Part shown: positions 37,401 to 44,427 of the stretch, in pieces
How positions within the stretch are numbered: position 1 is the stretch's first letter
Layout of the letters: every line of letters begins with the position of its first letter
DNA from: a virus
Virus record (IMG/VR): IMGVR_UViG_3300025118_000006
Span: 1 to 64,000 of that record
Strand: one strand, 5' to 3'
DNA: 64,000 bases
Translations under genes and position numbers: made by a program
The notes under the pieces: generated by a model
Databases searched by the model: none
What the model saw: the letters and a program-made list of their open reading frames with translations, nothing else
Told to the model about the DNA's origin: nothing

Positions 37401-39818
37401 AGGACGGAAGAGTGGGAGGTAAGCCCAGCCAGCAAGTCCTTCACCAACTTCTCCGATCTTTTCAAAGCGAAGCCCACCAAGTACAAGACTCGCAAGCGCG
37501 GAAAGGACGGAAGGTGGGTTTACACGTATGCTGAGAAGAAGGCACCGAAATCGCGGATGGGCGCGTTCTTGAACAAGATTGTCGGCTTTTTCTCTGAGCA
37601 CCACGACAAAGAGGATAACCTCATAGCGGCAGAAAAGAAGCTCATCTACGATCTGGAAACGCCACAGCTTGAGATGCTTAGGGATGCGATAAAGGCCGAA
37701 CTGGCCGCGATGGAAAAGAAGCCTGTTCCGGGGGCAAAGAAAAAGAAGCCCTCAAAGAAACGCTCGGGAGCACCCGTAACAGCAGAAAAGAAGGGGCCGT
37801 CACGCAAGCAAATTCTTCAGCAACTTCTTGCGAAGATCGATGGAGAGTTGGCTGCTCGCGCAATCGTGGGCTCCGCACCAACGGAGTCCGAAGACAACTT
37901 CGAGACGATGCCTGATGAGGAGTCCATCGGGCACCGTAGAGCCCGAGAAGTAATGGCCATGACCGTGAGCGATGCTTCACGGCTTGCGAGCGAAGAGCCA
38001 GGGACTCCGTTACGAGCCCCACACCACACAACATCGACACAAGGTTTACTCGGTGAACTTGACCAAGCGCAGGGGGGCATCCTATTTCTCGACCAGATCG
38101 AGGACTTCTCCCTTGAGTCGATCAAAAAGCTCGCAGTTGCGATGCGAGACAACCCCTATGTGATGATCGGGTACAGAACCACCGGCACCGGCACCGAAAC
38201 CGACAAGGTGAAGCTGAAGGCCCGCCTCGAAGCCCTGGGTGTTGATGTCAGCATGTGGGATGCCAATGAGGGCGTATCCGAAGACAACTTCGAGACGATT
38301 CAAGAGCACTATAGCGCGAAGAAGCAGCTTCTCAGAGACGTGGACGTTGTTCGCGCCTCGAAACTTAATGAGCTTAACGTGCCGTCACACTCGGAAATTA
38401 TGGACCACGCGGTCAATCATTCCCATTATAGGCACGTTAAGCCAGCCTTTAAGAGTGCCAAGGAGAAAATTGACCGCCTAAATGAAGCTCTTGCGGCGCT
38501 AGGTGTAAGAGAGTGGCGGGGTTACAAAATAAAGCCGTTCGCCTCTAGCGACTTAGATGACTTAATCGCGATGAGGGATCAGATACGGCGCGATGAAGAA
38601 GCCCTAAGCGCGAGGGTGGGCTTGGTTTCGGTAGACCTTCCGTCGAATTCAATGATTGGCCGTGAGCATCCCGAGGTAGGGCCACAGATCAGGGAGGAAA
38701 GGGAGAAGTTAGAGGAGGTCAAATCGGCTATTGCAGCTTACAACAATGAGGGCACATCCGAAGACAACTTCGAGACGATGCCTGAAGCAACCACGCCCGT
38801 AAGCCAAGCGCATGAAGAGAATCGCCTGGACGCTGAGTTGCGAAGCAACAACACCAGCGAGCAGAAGGCCAACGAGAACATCTTCACGTATGCCGAAAAT
38901 GCCTTGGACCCGGACTCGCTTAAATTCGTCATCGAGTGGTCAGAAAGTGGTGCTGTAGAAGACGGCCAAGAGTTCGCATCAGTCAATGAGCTTAACGCCA
39001 AATTGCAGGAAATATCCGACCACCATAGGGAGCGGTACGGTCTTGGTGGTGGCTACTTTAAGACAAAGGTCTACGCTGAACTTGAGGGCAATCGGTTCTT
39101 TGGCAACCGTCTGGACGTTACATCGGGCGGCGAAGACGTAAATCTGGTAGATCACATGACTGCGATTTCTCATTATTACCAGTCCGACAGGGGTCGAGAA
39201 TATTGGTCGGCGGTTCAGGCTAACCAACGTGACAGGGGTGAAGAGACAGGCGAGCAGGCGCACGAGCGGGCGCAGTCGTATAAGAACATGGTTCAGCTAG
39301 TGCGGGACCATCAAAGAATTGCCAGTGGCTACGACATCGCAGGGGGCGACCCTCCTCAAGTAAAGTCTAAGAGAGAGTTAGACAAACTATCCGAAACAAG
39401 AAGAGCACAGGCCGATGCTTGGGAACAAGCAGAGCGAGAGGCCGAACAAAGAGCCGCCCAGGATGCTCACGCGGCTCGAACAGCAGGCTGGGAAGCCCCG
39501 CAGAGCAGGCGAGAGGTAACCAAGCGCGTTAAGCGAGCTATCGTTCAGGCGACTGGTTTGCCAGCGAAGGACGTTAGCGTTCGTGGTTCAACAGGGACCG
39601 CCTGGGGGTGGGTACGGATAAGCGGAAAAACGCAAGCAGCGCAAGCGGCTATTGATGCGTTTCAGGGAAGGACTTATTGGGGCAACATTTCTCCAGATGA
39701 CTGGGACAGGGCAACGCTAGAGTTTGAAATTGGTGCGGGCATTCACACTCCGGGCTCTATCTCGCGAGGCGGCTTCACTAACTTCTCAGACCTGCTCAAA
39801 TCAATAGGCCGTGCCTAA
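34500..39818 (+). CDS. Giant polyvalent-type multidomain protein (injected-protein candidate)
   Basis: The 1772-residue chain is a string of different domains joined by Lys/Ala/Pro-rich linkers. Residues about 20-41: linker IGPRGGKWADAKHTIAW, also in the MuF protein twice. About 175-210 and 978-1018: a second linker type, FSDLxKxKPTKY...GRxxYTYAE. About 745-960: a segment like the DnaN sliding clamp (MISTDGHRMALIPV, REFPNYKQVIP, SVNARYLVDALEG, IHVIMPVRD). About 1145-1227: a ComM/Mg-chelatase-like piece (TPLRAPHHTTSTQ, GGILFLDQIEDFS) with no P-loop. About 1462-1530: an LPD-like region (DPDSLKFVIEWSE). The chain ends FTNFSDLLKSIGRA. Polyvalent proteins are described as large mobile-element proteins thought to be delivered with DNA; applying this here is inference. 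Confidence 0.78.
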   Translation: MADFTSLIHGGLNDLRKGKGPFIGPRGGKWADAKHTIAWKEDGGKSGGKKFKPDPEYKLSSEGHNKKDYNRGLKEGMSSTTIPQTSEKDKKDTSYMAGLKQGLMVQIKAKDHAKARYKMLRERADRGEKGGIPKGSSVTEKVYIEANTDAIMENILSGMEPDGKGGYKGGYRKASTTFSDLAKGKPTKYLKRKRGKGGRYEYTYAEDGKPKKKKGRFGNLLSTLMGVVKKHPYALMGEFKSMVRDFDLDELIEMRSEIKDALEAKPEKKAPGEKKAPKKETAEKKKPAPKKGPSEKDILRQMLKAIDKMIAKKQEANSKLSLRSLVAGYHKGDTEAIKELYKRAQELLPGIRISDALNVVATAAENYGKLPKEFVDEMIRENRVKGKKPPAAATEEAPKPAAKYERSKWADFKSQMASSDGGAKLNRQYAEFAKNALKATSKKDLKHAIEQAKAASRKDDTVVTRTGVGYSTGIKGKLKRLQAHLENKLKLVSKYGESGLAKESEKKQKEKKPVTPQVPAMEGMAPLGIAPKPAGEDIGVAKERGDNRYKSSGTTDKATNHDEIIAAGGEYLGQGVYTDKGPPKAKRGKKGKVEIVHRGEKKLTDGTIYGKGDWAITKQLESKRVTVTNIATGHSIGGEMSGPQASYLMDQVMELEASGKLDGFDPDNLSSSSSKPAFDALKKVADEVREEGNSGMPIWSRRNKAKREANRRAKVEKLTEAASVKGVISRPLALADVKRKEHKSGEAAHKRARNFQSTDEFRLNLQQSIVDRFEGEQYMISTDGHRMALIPVSNDVKQGVGYGEGSRDALGGGREFPNYKQVIPDDRKANDTHDFDAETLLAHAKLGASTPGVMAGYVHLYADGGAHKAQASHSAVISPEVDEREKGMAGIALAESKRPSTAGEPTGGDSKSISVNARYLVDALEGAKGSVSVYYKDKGSQMIIERADGEIHVIMPVRDAMPKDHPHRTEEWEVSPASKSFTNFSDLFKAKPTKYKTRKRGKDGRWVYTYAEKKAPKSRMGAFLNKIVGFFSEHHDKEDNLIAAEKKLIYDLETPQLEMLRDAIKAELAAMEKKPVPGAKKKKPSKKRSGAPVTAEKKGPSRKQILQQLLAKIDGELAARAIVGSAPTESEDNFETMPDEESIGHRRAREVMAMTVSDASRLASEEPGTPLRAPHHTTSTQGLLGELDQAQGGILFLDQIEDFSLESIKKLAVAMRDNPYVMIGYRTTGTGTETDKVKLKARLEALGVDVSMWDANEGVSEDNFETIQEHYSAKKQLLRDVDVVRASKLNELNVPSHSEIMDHAVNHSHYRHVKPAFKSAKEKIDRLNEALAALGVREWRGYKIKPFASSDLDDLIAMRDQIRRDEEALSARVGLVSVDLPSNSMIGREHPEVGPQIREEREKLEEVKSAIAAYNNEGTSEDNFETMPEATTPVSQAHEENRLDAELRSNNTSEQKANENIFTYAENALDPDSLKFVIEWSESGAVEDGQEFASVNELNAKLQEISDHHRERYGLGGGYFKTKVYAELEGNRFFGNRLDVTSGGEDVNLVDHMTAISHYYQSDRGREYWSAVQANQRDRGEETGEQAHERAQSYKNMVQLVRDHQRIASGYDIAGGDPPQVKSKRELDKLSETRRAQADAWEQAEREAEQRAAQDAHAARTAGWEAPQSRREVTKRVKRAIVQATGLPAKDVSVRGSTGTAWGWVRISGKTQAAQAAIDAFQGRTYWGNISPDDWDRATLEFEIGAGIHTPGSISRGGFTNFSDLLKSIGRA
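37887..38783 (+). repeat. Three short repeats SEDNFET flanking modules in the giant gene
   Basis: TCCGAAGACAACTTCGAGAC followed by GAT occurs at 37887, 38277 and 38757, identical over at least 23 bases; copies 2 and 3 also share preceding bases AATGAGGGC. They separate the ComM-like segment and the following helical segment from their surroundings. Confidence 0.8.
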
Positions 39819-40036
39819 TGCAGCCAGCCCAGCCCCCAAAGGATACAGCAATTGTGTGCGATTACTGCGGTTTTCGCTTGGGCGTCTGGGTTAAATCACG
39901 CCTAAAGATACACGTTCGGAGTCGGCTTTTAGTGGTAAGAAAAAGTGGACAAGCTGAGTTGAGATGTCACAATTGTAAAAGCGACACTCTACTTCCTCTT
40001 TTTCTACCTCTGGAGCAGCCATGTTCATCTGGTTAA
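39818..40036 (+). CDS. Com-like small zinc-ribbon protein
   Basis: A 72-residue product with two CxxC pairs (VCDYCGFRL and LRCHNCKSD, about residues 13-57), the layout of Mu Com and related zinc-ribbon proteins, which in Mu activate translation of a downstream gene. It starts at the last base of the giant gene's stop and overlaps the metallopeptidase gene that follows, so a translational regulator of its neighbour is conceivable. Identification is by pattern only. Confidence 0.6.
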   Translation: MQPAQPPKDTAIVCDYCGFRLGVWVKSRLKIHVRSRLLVVRKSGQAELRCHNCKSDTLLPLFLPLEQPCSSG

Positions 40037-40476
40037 ACGTACTTCTGACTATGATGTTCCTTCCGGTTGCGCTGTTGTTTGGTAAAATTAAGCGAGTCGG
40101 GCTCTGTAAGGACGCAGTAAACGATCAGGTAAACGAAGCGTTTCCCGTGTCGAAGTGGACCCCGTATTTAGATCTTGAACCACGAGGCTGGTTTAGGTGT
40201 TGGATGGAGAGGAATGGGATCGGTGGTATGGCGTGCCTCGGGTACGTGTTTATCCAACAAAGACACGAGTTAATTGTGTTCCATGAGTGCGTGCATGTGA
40301 TGCAGCAGAGCGCGGTGAGCCCTGCACTGATAGGTCTTACCTACCTTCTGGACATAATCGTGTTCCTTCCGTGGCGTGGATGGTTCAAGGAGGGAGAGGC
40401 TAAGAGGGTGTCCACGGTAGAGGTCGTAGCGTACCGGGTGACAGGGCAAGACGAGTGGTCTTCGGGACAAGATTAA
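40021..40476 (+). CDS. Membrane-bound zinc metallopeptidase-like protein
   Basis: A 151-residue product with an N-terminal membrane segment (WLNVLLTMMFLPVALLFG), a zinc-peptidase motif VFHECVHVMQQ (HExxH, about residues 82-92), a second hydrophobic stretch (ALIGLTYLLDIIVFLPW) and a later Glu in TVEVVAYRVTG that may be the third metal ligand. CTGGAGCAGCC sets the start. Its role is unknown: candidates are processing of virion or membrane proteins. A second HExxH protein near the MuF peptidase makes this region unusual. Confidence 0.65.
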   Translation: MFIWLNVLLTMMFLPVALLFGKIKRVGLCKDAVNDQVNEAFPVSKWTPYLDLEPRGWFRCWMERNGIGGMACLGYVFIQQRHELIVFHECVHVMQQSAVSPALIGLTYLLDIIVFLPWRGWFKEGEAKRVSTVEVVAYRVTGQDEWSSGQD

Positions 40477-40480
40477 ATAC

Positions 40481-40509
40481 TTGACACCGATCTTGGCCCG
40501 GACAAGAAT
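40481..40509 (+). promoter_or_regulatory. Promoter candidate before capsid operon
   Basis: TTGACA at 40481-40486, 17-nt spacer, AAGAAT at 40504-40509, 74 bases before the protease start. A GTGTGGTTTTTG variant of the late element lies at 40547-40558. Confidence 0.55.
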
Positions 40510-40582
40510 GTGCAGAGAGGCCCGTAGTTTAGGGGCGCGAGAATCCGTGTGGTTTTTGTGCCTTTTTTTGTTTTGGTGATTT

Positions 40583-41341
40583 ATGTACGAGAATAATATC
40601 GACGTATTCAGCGCATGGACCCCGTTCGACGTTGTCGAAAAGGGTGAGTCCGAAAGCAGTCCTAGTGGTCGTATCTCCGGTGTTGTTTCAACTGAGACGG
40701 TAGACCAACAGGGCGAGCAGGTTGTACAGAAGGGCCTCGACTGGGACTATTTCCTGAGCAAGGGTTGGTTCAACTGGGAGCACGCGGCTGGGCCTGAAAA
40801 TGTTCTAGGGTACCCAGACAAGGTTGAACCCGTAGAAATCAACGGAACCCACGCAACTCGCGTAGAGGGCCGTCTCTTGATGAACAAGGCTAAGGCCAAA
40901 GAAATTTACAATACGGCGGTAAGTCTACAGAAGTCGGAATCAAACCGACGGCTTGGATTTTCCATCGAGGGTCAGGTGTTAGAGCGCGAAGGGAAGACGA
41001 TCAAAAAAGCTCGTATTCTCAATGTTGCGATAACTGCTCACCCGATTCATCCAGACGCACGTTTGGAGATCCTAGCGCAATCACTCCTCGCCCGCGCCGC
41101 CTCTGTCGGCTATCAAACCCCAGCCGGTGAGGGCGGCTCTATAGCACCTTTGGTCGCACAATCTCTGGAAGGCTCAGTTTCAACTGCCACCTTCGGGGCT
41201 CGTGGTCTTGAAGCGTATTTGAAGAGCTTGAAAGAGGAAGACCTGATTGCGCTGCGTATTCTAAAGAGCTTTCCAACGCTCAATTTTGGAGACGCACATT
41301 CCATAGTAACAGACTTTTTACGAAAAAAGGGAGTCCTCTAA
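40583..41341 (+). CDS. Prohead (capsid maturation) protease, HK97/U35 type
   Basis: The 252-residue product has the prohead protease core: GRISGVVSTETVDQQGEQVV, then WFNWEHA with the catalytic His (about residue 70), and NRRLGFSIEGQVLE with the catalytic Ser (about 131), then ILNVAITAHPIHPDA. It removes scaffold and N-terminal parts during capsid maturation. The C-terminal 80 residues contain VGYQTPAGEGGSIAPLVAQS, which matches the N-terminus of the major capsid protein. It overlaps the scaffold candidate by one base. Confidence 0.88.
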   Translation: MYENNIDVFSAWTPFDVVEKGESESSPSGRISGVVSTETVDQQGEQVVQKGLDWDYFLSKGWFNWEHAAGPENVLGYPDKVEPVEINGTHATRVEGRLLMNKAKAKEIYNTAVSLQKSESNRRLGFSIEGQVLEREGKTIKKARILNVAITAHPIHPDARLEILAQSLLARAASVGYQTPAGEGGSIAPLVAQSLEGSVSTATFGARGLEAYLKSLKEEDLIALRILKSFPTLNFGDAHSIVTDFLRKKGVL

Positions 41342-42063
41342 TGAAGAAGGCAACGCAACTCCGAGAGGAGTTAAACGGCGTGCTTGCGGACGGGGAAGTA
41401 GATCGCGTAGTAAAATCCGCGATTGACGCTGGAACAGTCGAGAATGACATCGACTACAAGCCAGCGGTAGATCCAGAAGCACTCGACGTAGCACTCGAAG
41501 CCGTTAAGAAAGCGATGAATATCGCTAAAGAAGAAGTATCAACTGAGCAAGCACTAGCTCAAGCCGAAGAGATTGAGGAAGAAGTTTCCAAGTCTCTTAG
41601 CTTTGACGAAGTCGCTCTCGCAGAAGAAGAGGACTACGTTGATGTAACGGACGTTCTCGACACAATCACAAAGGGCGCAGACAGCCTTCTGAGTGAGATT
41701 CGCCACGAGCACACAGTGTTGGCAAGCGCAATCACTGAGATGACTGCTGTATACCGCGACATCGCTAAGGGCATCAACGCGCTTAGTGGTCGAGTCGGTG
41801 ACCTAGAGAACGAAACCAAAGAGGTCCAAAAGGGTCTTGCCATTACTCCTGAACGTAAATCCGTTACAGGCACGTTAGAGGCAGTTCCCCACCCAGGTGA
41901 CGCTCCAGTGCAGCTTGACCGCGCCGGACTCATCCAGAAGGGCCTGACACTTCTTGAAACTTCGACTGAGCCAATGAAGCAAGCAGAACTCTCGAAAGCC
42001 ATTTCGCTTTTGGAGTCTGGTGCTGACATTAACGAAGTCGTAAGCAATTACCATCTTAACTAA
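41341..42063 (+). CDS. Probable scaffolding protein
   Basis: A 240-residue acidic helical protein (KAMNIAKEEVSTEQALAQAE, coiled-coil region about 125-170) located exactly between the protease and capsid genes, where scaffold proteins are encoded. Its central KSLSFDEVALAEEED recalls the FSDL-type motifs of the neighbouring head proteins. Scaffolds guide capsid assembly and are then digested by the protease. No sequence family was recognised, so the call rests on place and composition. Confidence 0.6.
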   Translation: MKKATQLREELNGVLADGEVDRVVKSAIDAGTVENDIDYKPAVDPEALDVALEAVKKAMNIAKEEVSTEQALAQAEEIEEEVSKSLSFDEVALAEEEDYVDVTDVLDTITKGADSLLSEIRHEHTVLASAITEMTAVYRDIAKGINALSGRVGDLENETKEVQKGLAITPERKSVTGTLEAVPHPGDAPVQLDRAGLIQKGLTLLETSTEPMKQAELSKAISLLESGADINEVVSNYHLN

Positions 42064-42077
42064 GGAGGGCTTTCATT

Positions 42078-43508
42078 ATGCTTTCAATGCCCCAAGCAAA
42101 CGACCTAGTGTCGGTGAAGGACTTGCATGAGCTTAACAAAGCTCTCCGCAAGGCCACAGCGGCTGGCTACCAGACACCAGCCAGCCAAACACCAGACGGC
42201 AACACCACCTTTAGCCCACTGGTGCCTCAATCTATTGAGGCGACTCTCGCTTCAAAAACTTTCACTATGGACGAACTCGTTCTGTGGAAAATGCTGCCTA
42301 AACGCGCAGTTTCTCAAACCGTTCATGAGTACACCGTTGTAAATGAGCATGGTGGAGATATGGACCCATTCTTCGTGGAAGGTGGTGGTGGATATGAATC
42401 CCTCAGCACTTACGAAAGAAAGAGTCTGCGAATCAAGTACCTCATGGAAAAGCGAGAGGTTACTGACGTGGCCTCTATGGTCGGAATCATCGGCAATAAC
42501 GCAAACGCTATTGCTGAAGCCACCGAGCGTGGAACCATCTCTCTTTTGAGCAAGTTGGAGAAGCAGCTTTTTATCGCTGACTCCAGCATCAACCCACTTG
42601 CATTCGATGGTATCGATAAGCAGATGGCTGATGGCGCTCCTAACAATGTCAGCAACCTTGCTGGTGATGACCTTACTCCAATGAAGTTGCAGGAAATCCT
42701 GTCTGGCTCCTATGCCGAGCCAAACTTCGGTAAGCCATCCGTAGTTCTCGTTGAGCCTCGCGTACACGCGCAGCTTATTGAGCAGGCTACTGCTTATGGT
42801 CGCCACGACATGATGGGCACGGGACAGGGAACAATGACCTTCGGTCGTTCCGACCTCCGCATCTCGGTGCCTTACGGTACTGGTTCCGTACCTGTAGTTG
42901 GTTGCCCGTTCTTGTACCCAGAAGGTGCACCGAACGCAGCCGCTGTTGGTACTGCACCGACAGCACCTTCTGCTTTCAACACCCCTACCGTTGCAACTCA
43001 CGCTTCTTCCCTGTTCCTCTCCGGCGATGCCGGAACTTACTACTACCACGCGGTAGCAGTAGGACAGGGCGGTAAGTCAGCACCGATTGTGTCGGCTGCT
43101 ATAACAGTAGCTGCTGGTGAGCGAGTATCCGTTGGTATTAACGATGACGCCCTTGCTACACCAGTAAGCGGCTCCGAGAACACTGCAAGTATCTTGTACT
43201 ACAAGATTTATCGCAGCACGACCGGCGTCCACGCTGATGCAAAGTGGGCCTTCAACGTCAAGAAAGCGGATACCAGTAGTGACACCGCATTCAACGATGA
43301 CAACCTTCACCGCCCTGGCATGTCCAAGGCGTATGCTCTTCAGATGACTCCAGATGTAATCGAGTGGGTAAAACTTCTCGACTTCATCCGTCGTCCTCTT
43401 GCAGAGGTGAAGACCACTAAACCATTCTTGCTCATGCTCTTTGGTGCGCTAAACATCAAAGTTCCGACCAAGAACTGGCTTATCCGTAACATCAAGACTA
43501 ATCCTTGA
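42078..43508 (+). CDS. Major capsid protein (HK97 fold)
   Basis: A 476-residue product; AAGGAGGGC precedes the ATG. Features of the HK97-like family: an N-arm (TAAGYQTPASQT, FSPLVPQSIEATLA, residues about 25-60), a region with MLPKRAVSQTVHEYTVVNEH, an E-loop-like KYLMEKREVTDV, and a late LDFIRRPLAEVKTTKPFLLM. An inserted Ala/Thr/Gly-rich domain around residues 275-400 (SSLFLSGDAGTYYYHAVAVG) looks like an Ig-type insertion exposed on the capsid surface. A strong stem-loop follows the gene. Confidence 0.87.
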   Translation: MLSMPQANDLVSVKDLHELNKALRKATAAGYQTPASQTPDGNTTFSPLVPQSIEATLASKTFTMDELVLWKMLPKRAVSQTVHEYTVVNEHGGDMDPFFVEGGGGYESLSTYERKSLRIKYLMEKREVTDVASMVGIIGNNANAIAEATERGTISLLSKLEKQLFIADSSINPLAFDGIDKQMADGAPNNVSNLAGDDLTPMKLQEILSGSYAEPNFGKPSVVLVEPRVHAQLIEQATAYGRHDMMGTGQGTMTFGRSDLRISVPYGTGSVPVVGCPFLYPEGAPNAAAVGTAPTAPSAFNTPTVATHASSLFLSGDAGTYYYHAVAVGQGGKSAPIVSAAITVAAGERVSVGINDDALATPVSGSENTASILYYKIYRSTTGVHADAKWAFNVKKADTSSDTAFNDDNLHRPGMSKAYALQMTPDVIEWVKLLDFIRRPLAEVKTTKPFLLMLFGALNIKVPTKNWLIRNIKTNP

Positions 43509-43527
43509 TGTTATAGTACTATGAGTT

Positions 43528-43557
43528 AGCCGCCTCTTCTTAGCGGGGGAGGCGGCT
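43528..43557 (+). terminator. Stem-loop after capsid gene (partial terminator or mRNA stabiliser)
   Basis: A perfect 9-bp stem AGCCGCCTC (43528-43536) / GAGGCGGCT (43549-43557), 12-nt loop; no immediate T run. Downstream at 43562-43572 lies GTGTGCTTTTA, a variant of the late element. Such hairpins after capsid genes often limit read-through or protect the capsid message. Confidence 0.65.
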
Positions 43558-43600
43558 GCTTGTGTGCTTTTAGTGTTAATTAACCTGGGAGGAAGTACCG

Positions 43601-43861
43601 ATGGCGGTAATCTGGAAACATAAAACAATTCGCAACAGCACTGTTGTGGTTGGCTCTGAAACCTATCAGATTGATGGAGAAGGCGTTTTGTCGCCTGAAT
43701 TGTCGGAGCCAGCATCAACACGTTTGCTAGGTATTCCCGGCTATTCGTGTTCGCGAGTGCCCGATGCGAAGCCAAAAGAAAAACCTGCGCCGAAGAAAAA
43801 TCCAGCAGCCAAAAAGGCTGCCCCAAAGAAAAAAGCGGCTGCAAAGCCTAAGAAAAAATAA
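43601..43861 (+). CDS. Small head-associated protein with histone H1-like tail
   Basis: An 86-residue product behind GGGAGGAAGTACCG. The first 55 residues look like a compact beta domain (VVVGSETYQIDGEGVLSPEL). The last 30 are a Lys/Ala/Pro tail (KEKPAPKKNPAAKKAAPKKK) like histone H1 and phage DNA-binding tails. It lies between capsid and connector genes; it may link capsid and DNA or act as a head-completion protein. Confidence 0.62.
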   Translation: MAVIWKHKTIRNSTVVVGSETYQIDGEGVLSPELSEPASTRLLGIPGYSCSRVPDAKPKEKPAPKKNPAAKKAAPKKKAAAKPKKK

Positions 43862-43872
43862 GGAGAATTCTC

Positions 43873-44403
43873 ATGGCCGATCCTACCGGAACCAACATGA
43901 CAGCCGCGAAAGCCAAGGCGATTGACGCGACTGACCCTGCCCTCTACGAATTACGTCTTTGCGAGCGTGTGCAACAGCTTCGCACAGACCACGAAAACCC
44001 AGTTCTCAGCACTGTGTCTGCGCCTGCGAGCACCACAACCACGCTCACATCCGCACAGTCCGGCAGCGTGGTGCTTATGGCACCGAACGCAGCCGCAATC
44101 GTACTGCCTACGCCATCTGTTGGCCTGAACTACAAAATTGTTCTCACAGCAGACTACGCCACGGCTGTATGCACTGTGAAAACAGCGACCACAGACGGTT
44201 CGGTGCATTTTGTCGGTGGCTGGACCTCTCCAGACTCTAACCACGGAGCGGCGTCCAACAACAGCAGCAATGATGCCATCACCTTCGGCGCTGATACAGA
44301 GGCGGGTGACAACATCGACCTGACCTGCATTAGTGCCACACAGTGGCTTGTGACCGGGTTCTCGAACGCGACGACGAACGGAATCACAATCGCTGACGCA
44401 TAG
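43873..44403 (+). CDS. Putative capsid decoration or head protein
   Basis: A 176-residue product with an N-terminal helix (AAKAKAIDATDPALYELRLC) and a long beta-rich part (VSAPASTTTTLTSAQSGSVV, LNYKIVLTADYATAVCTVKT). It is encoded just after the capsid genes, where decoration proteins or head fibres are typical. The sequence resembles the Thr/Ser-rich structural proteins of environmental phages. No firm family. Confidence 0.58.
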   Translation: MADPTGTNMTAAKAKAIDATDPALYELRLCERVQQLRTDHENPVLSTVSAPASTTTTLTSAQSGSVVLMAPNAAAIVLPTPSVGLNYKIVLTADYATAVCTVKTATTDGSVHFVGGWTSPDSNHGAASNNSSNDAITFGADTEAGDNIDLTCISATQWLVTGFSNATTNGITIADA

Positions 44404-44427
44404 TCTTAGTCAATAAGGAGATAGGCG

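Noticed and set aside
40510-40582. tRNA-like stretch (GGCCCGTAGTTTAGGGG...) before the protease gene
   Set aside because: Resembles a tRNA D-arm only; no anticodon arm, T-loop or acceptor pairing can be drawn within the space.
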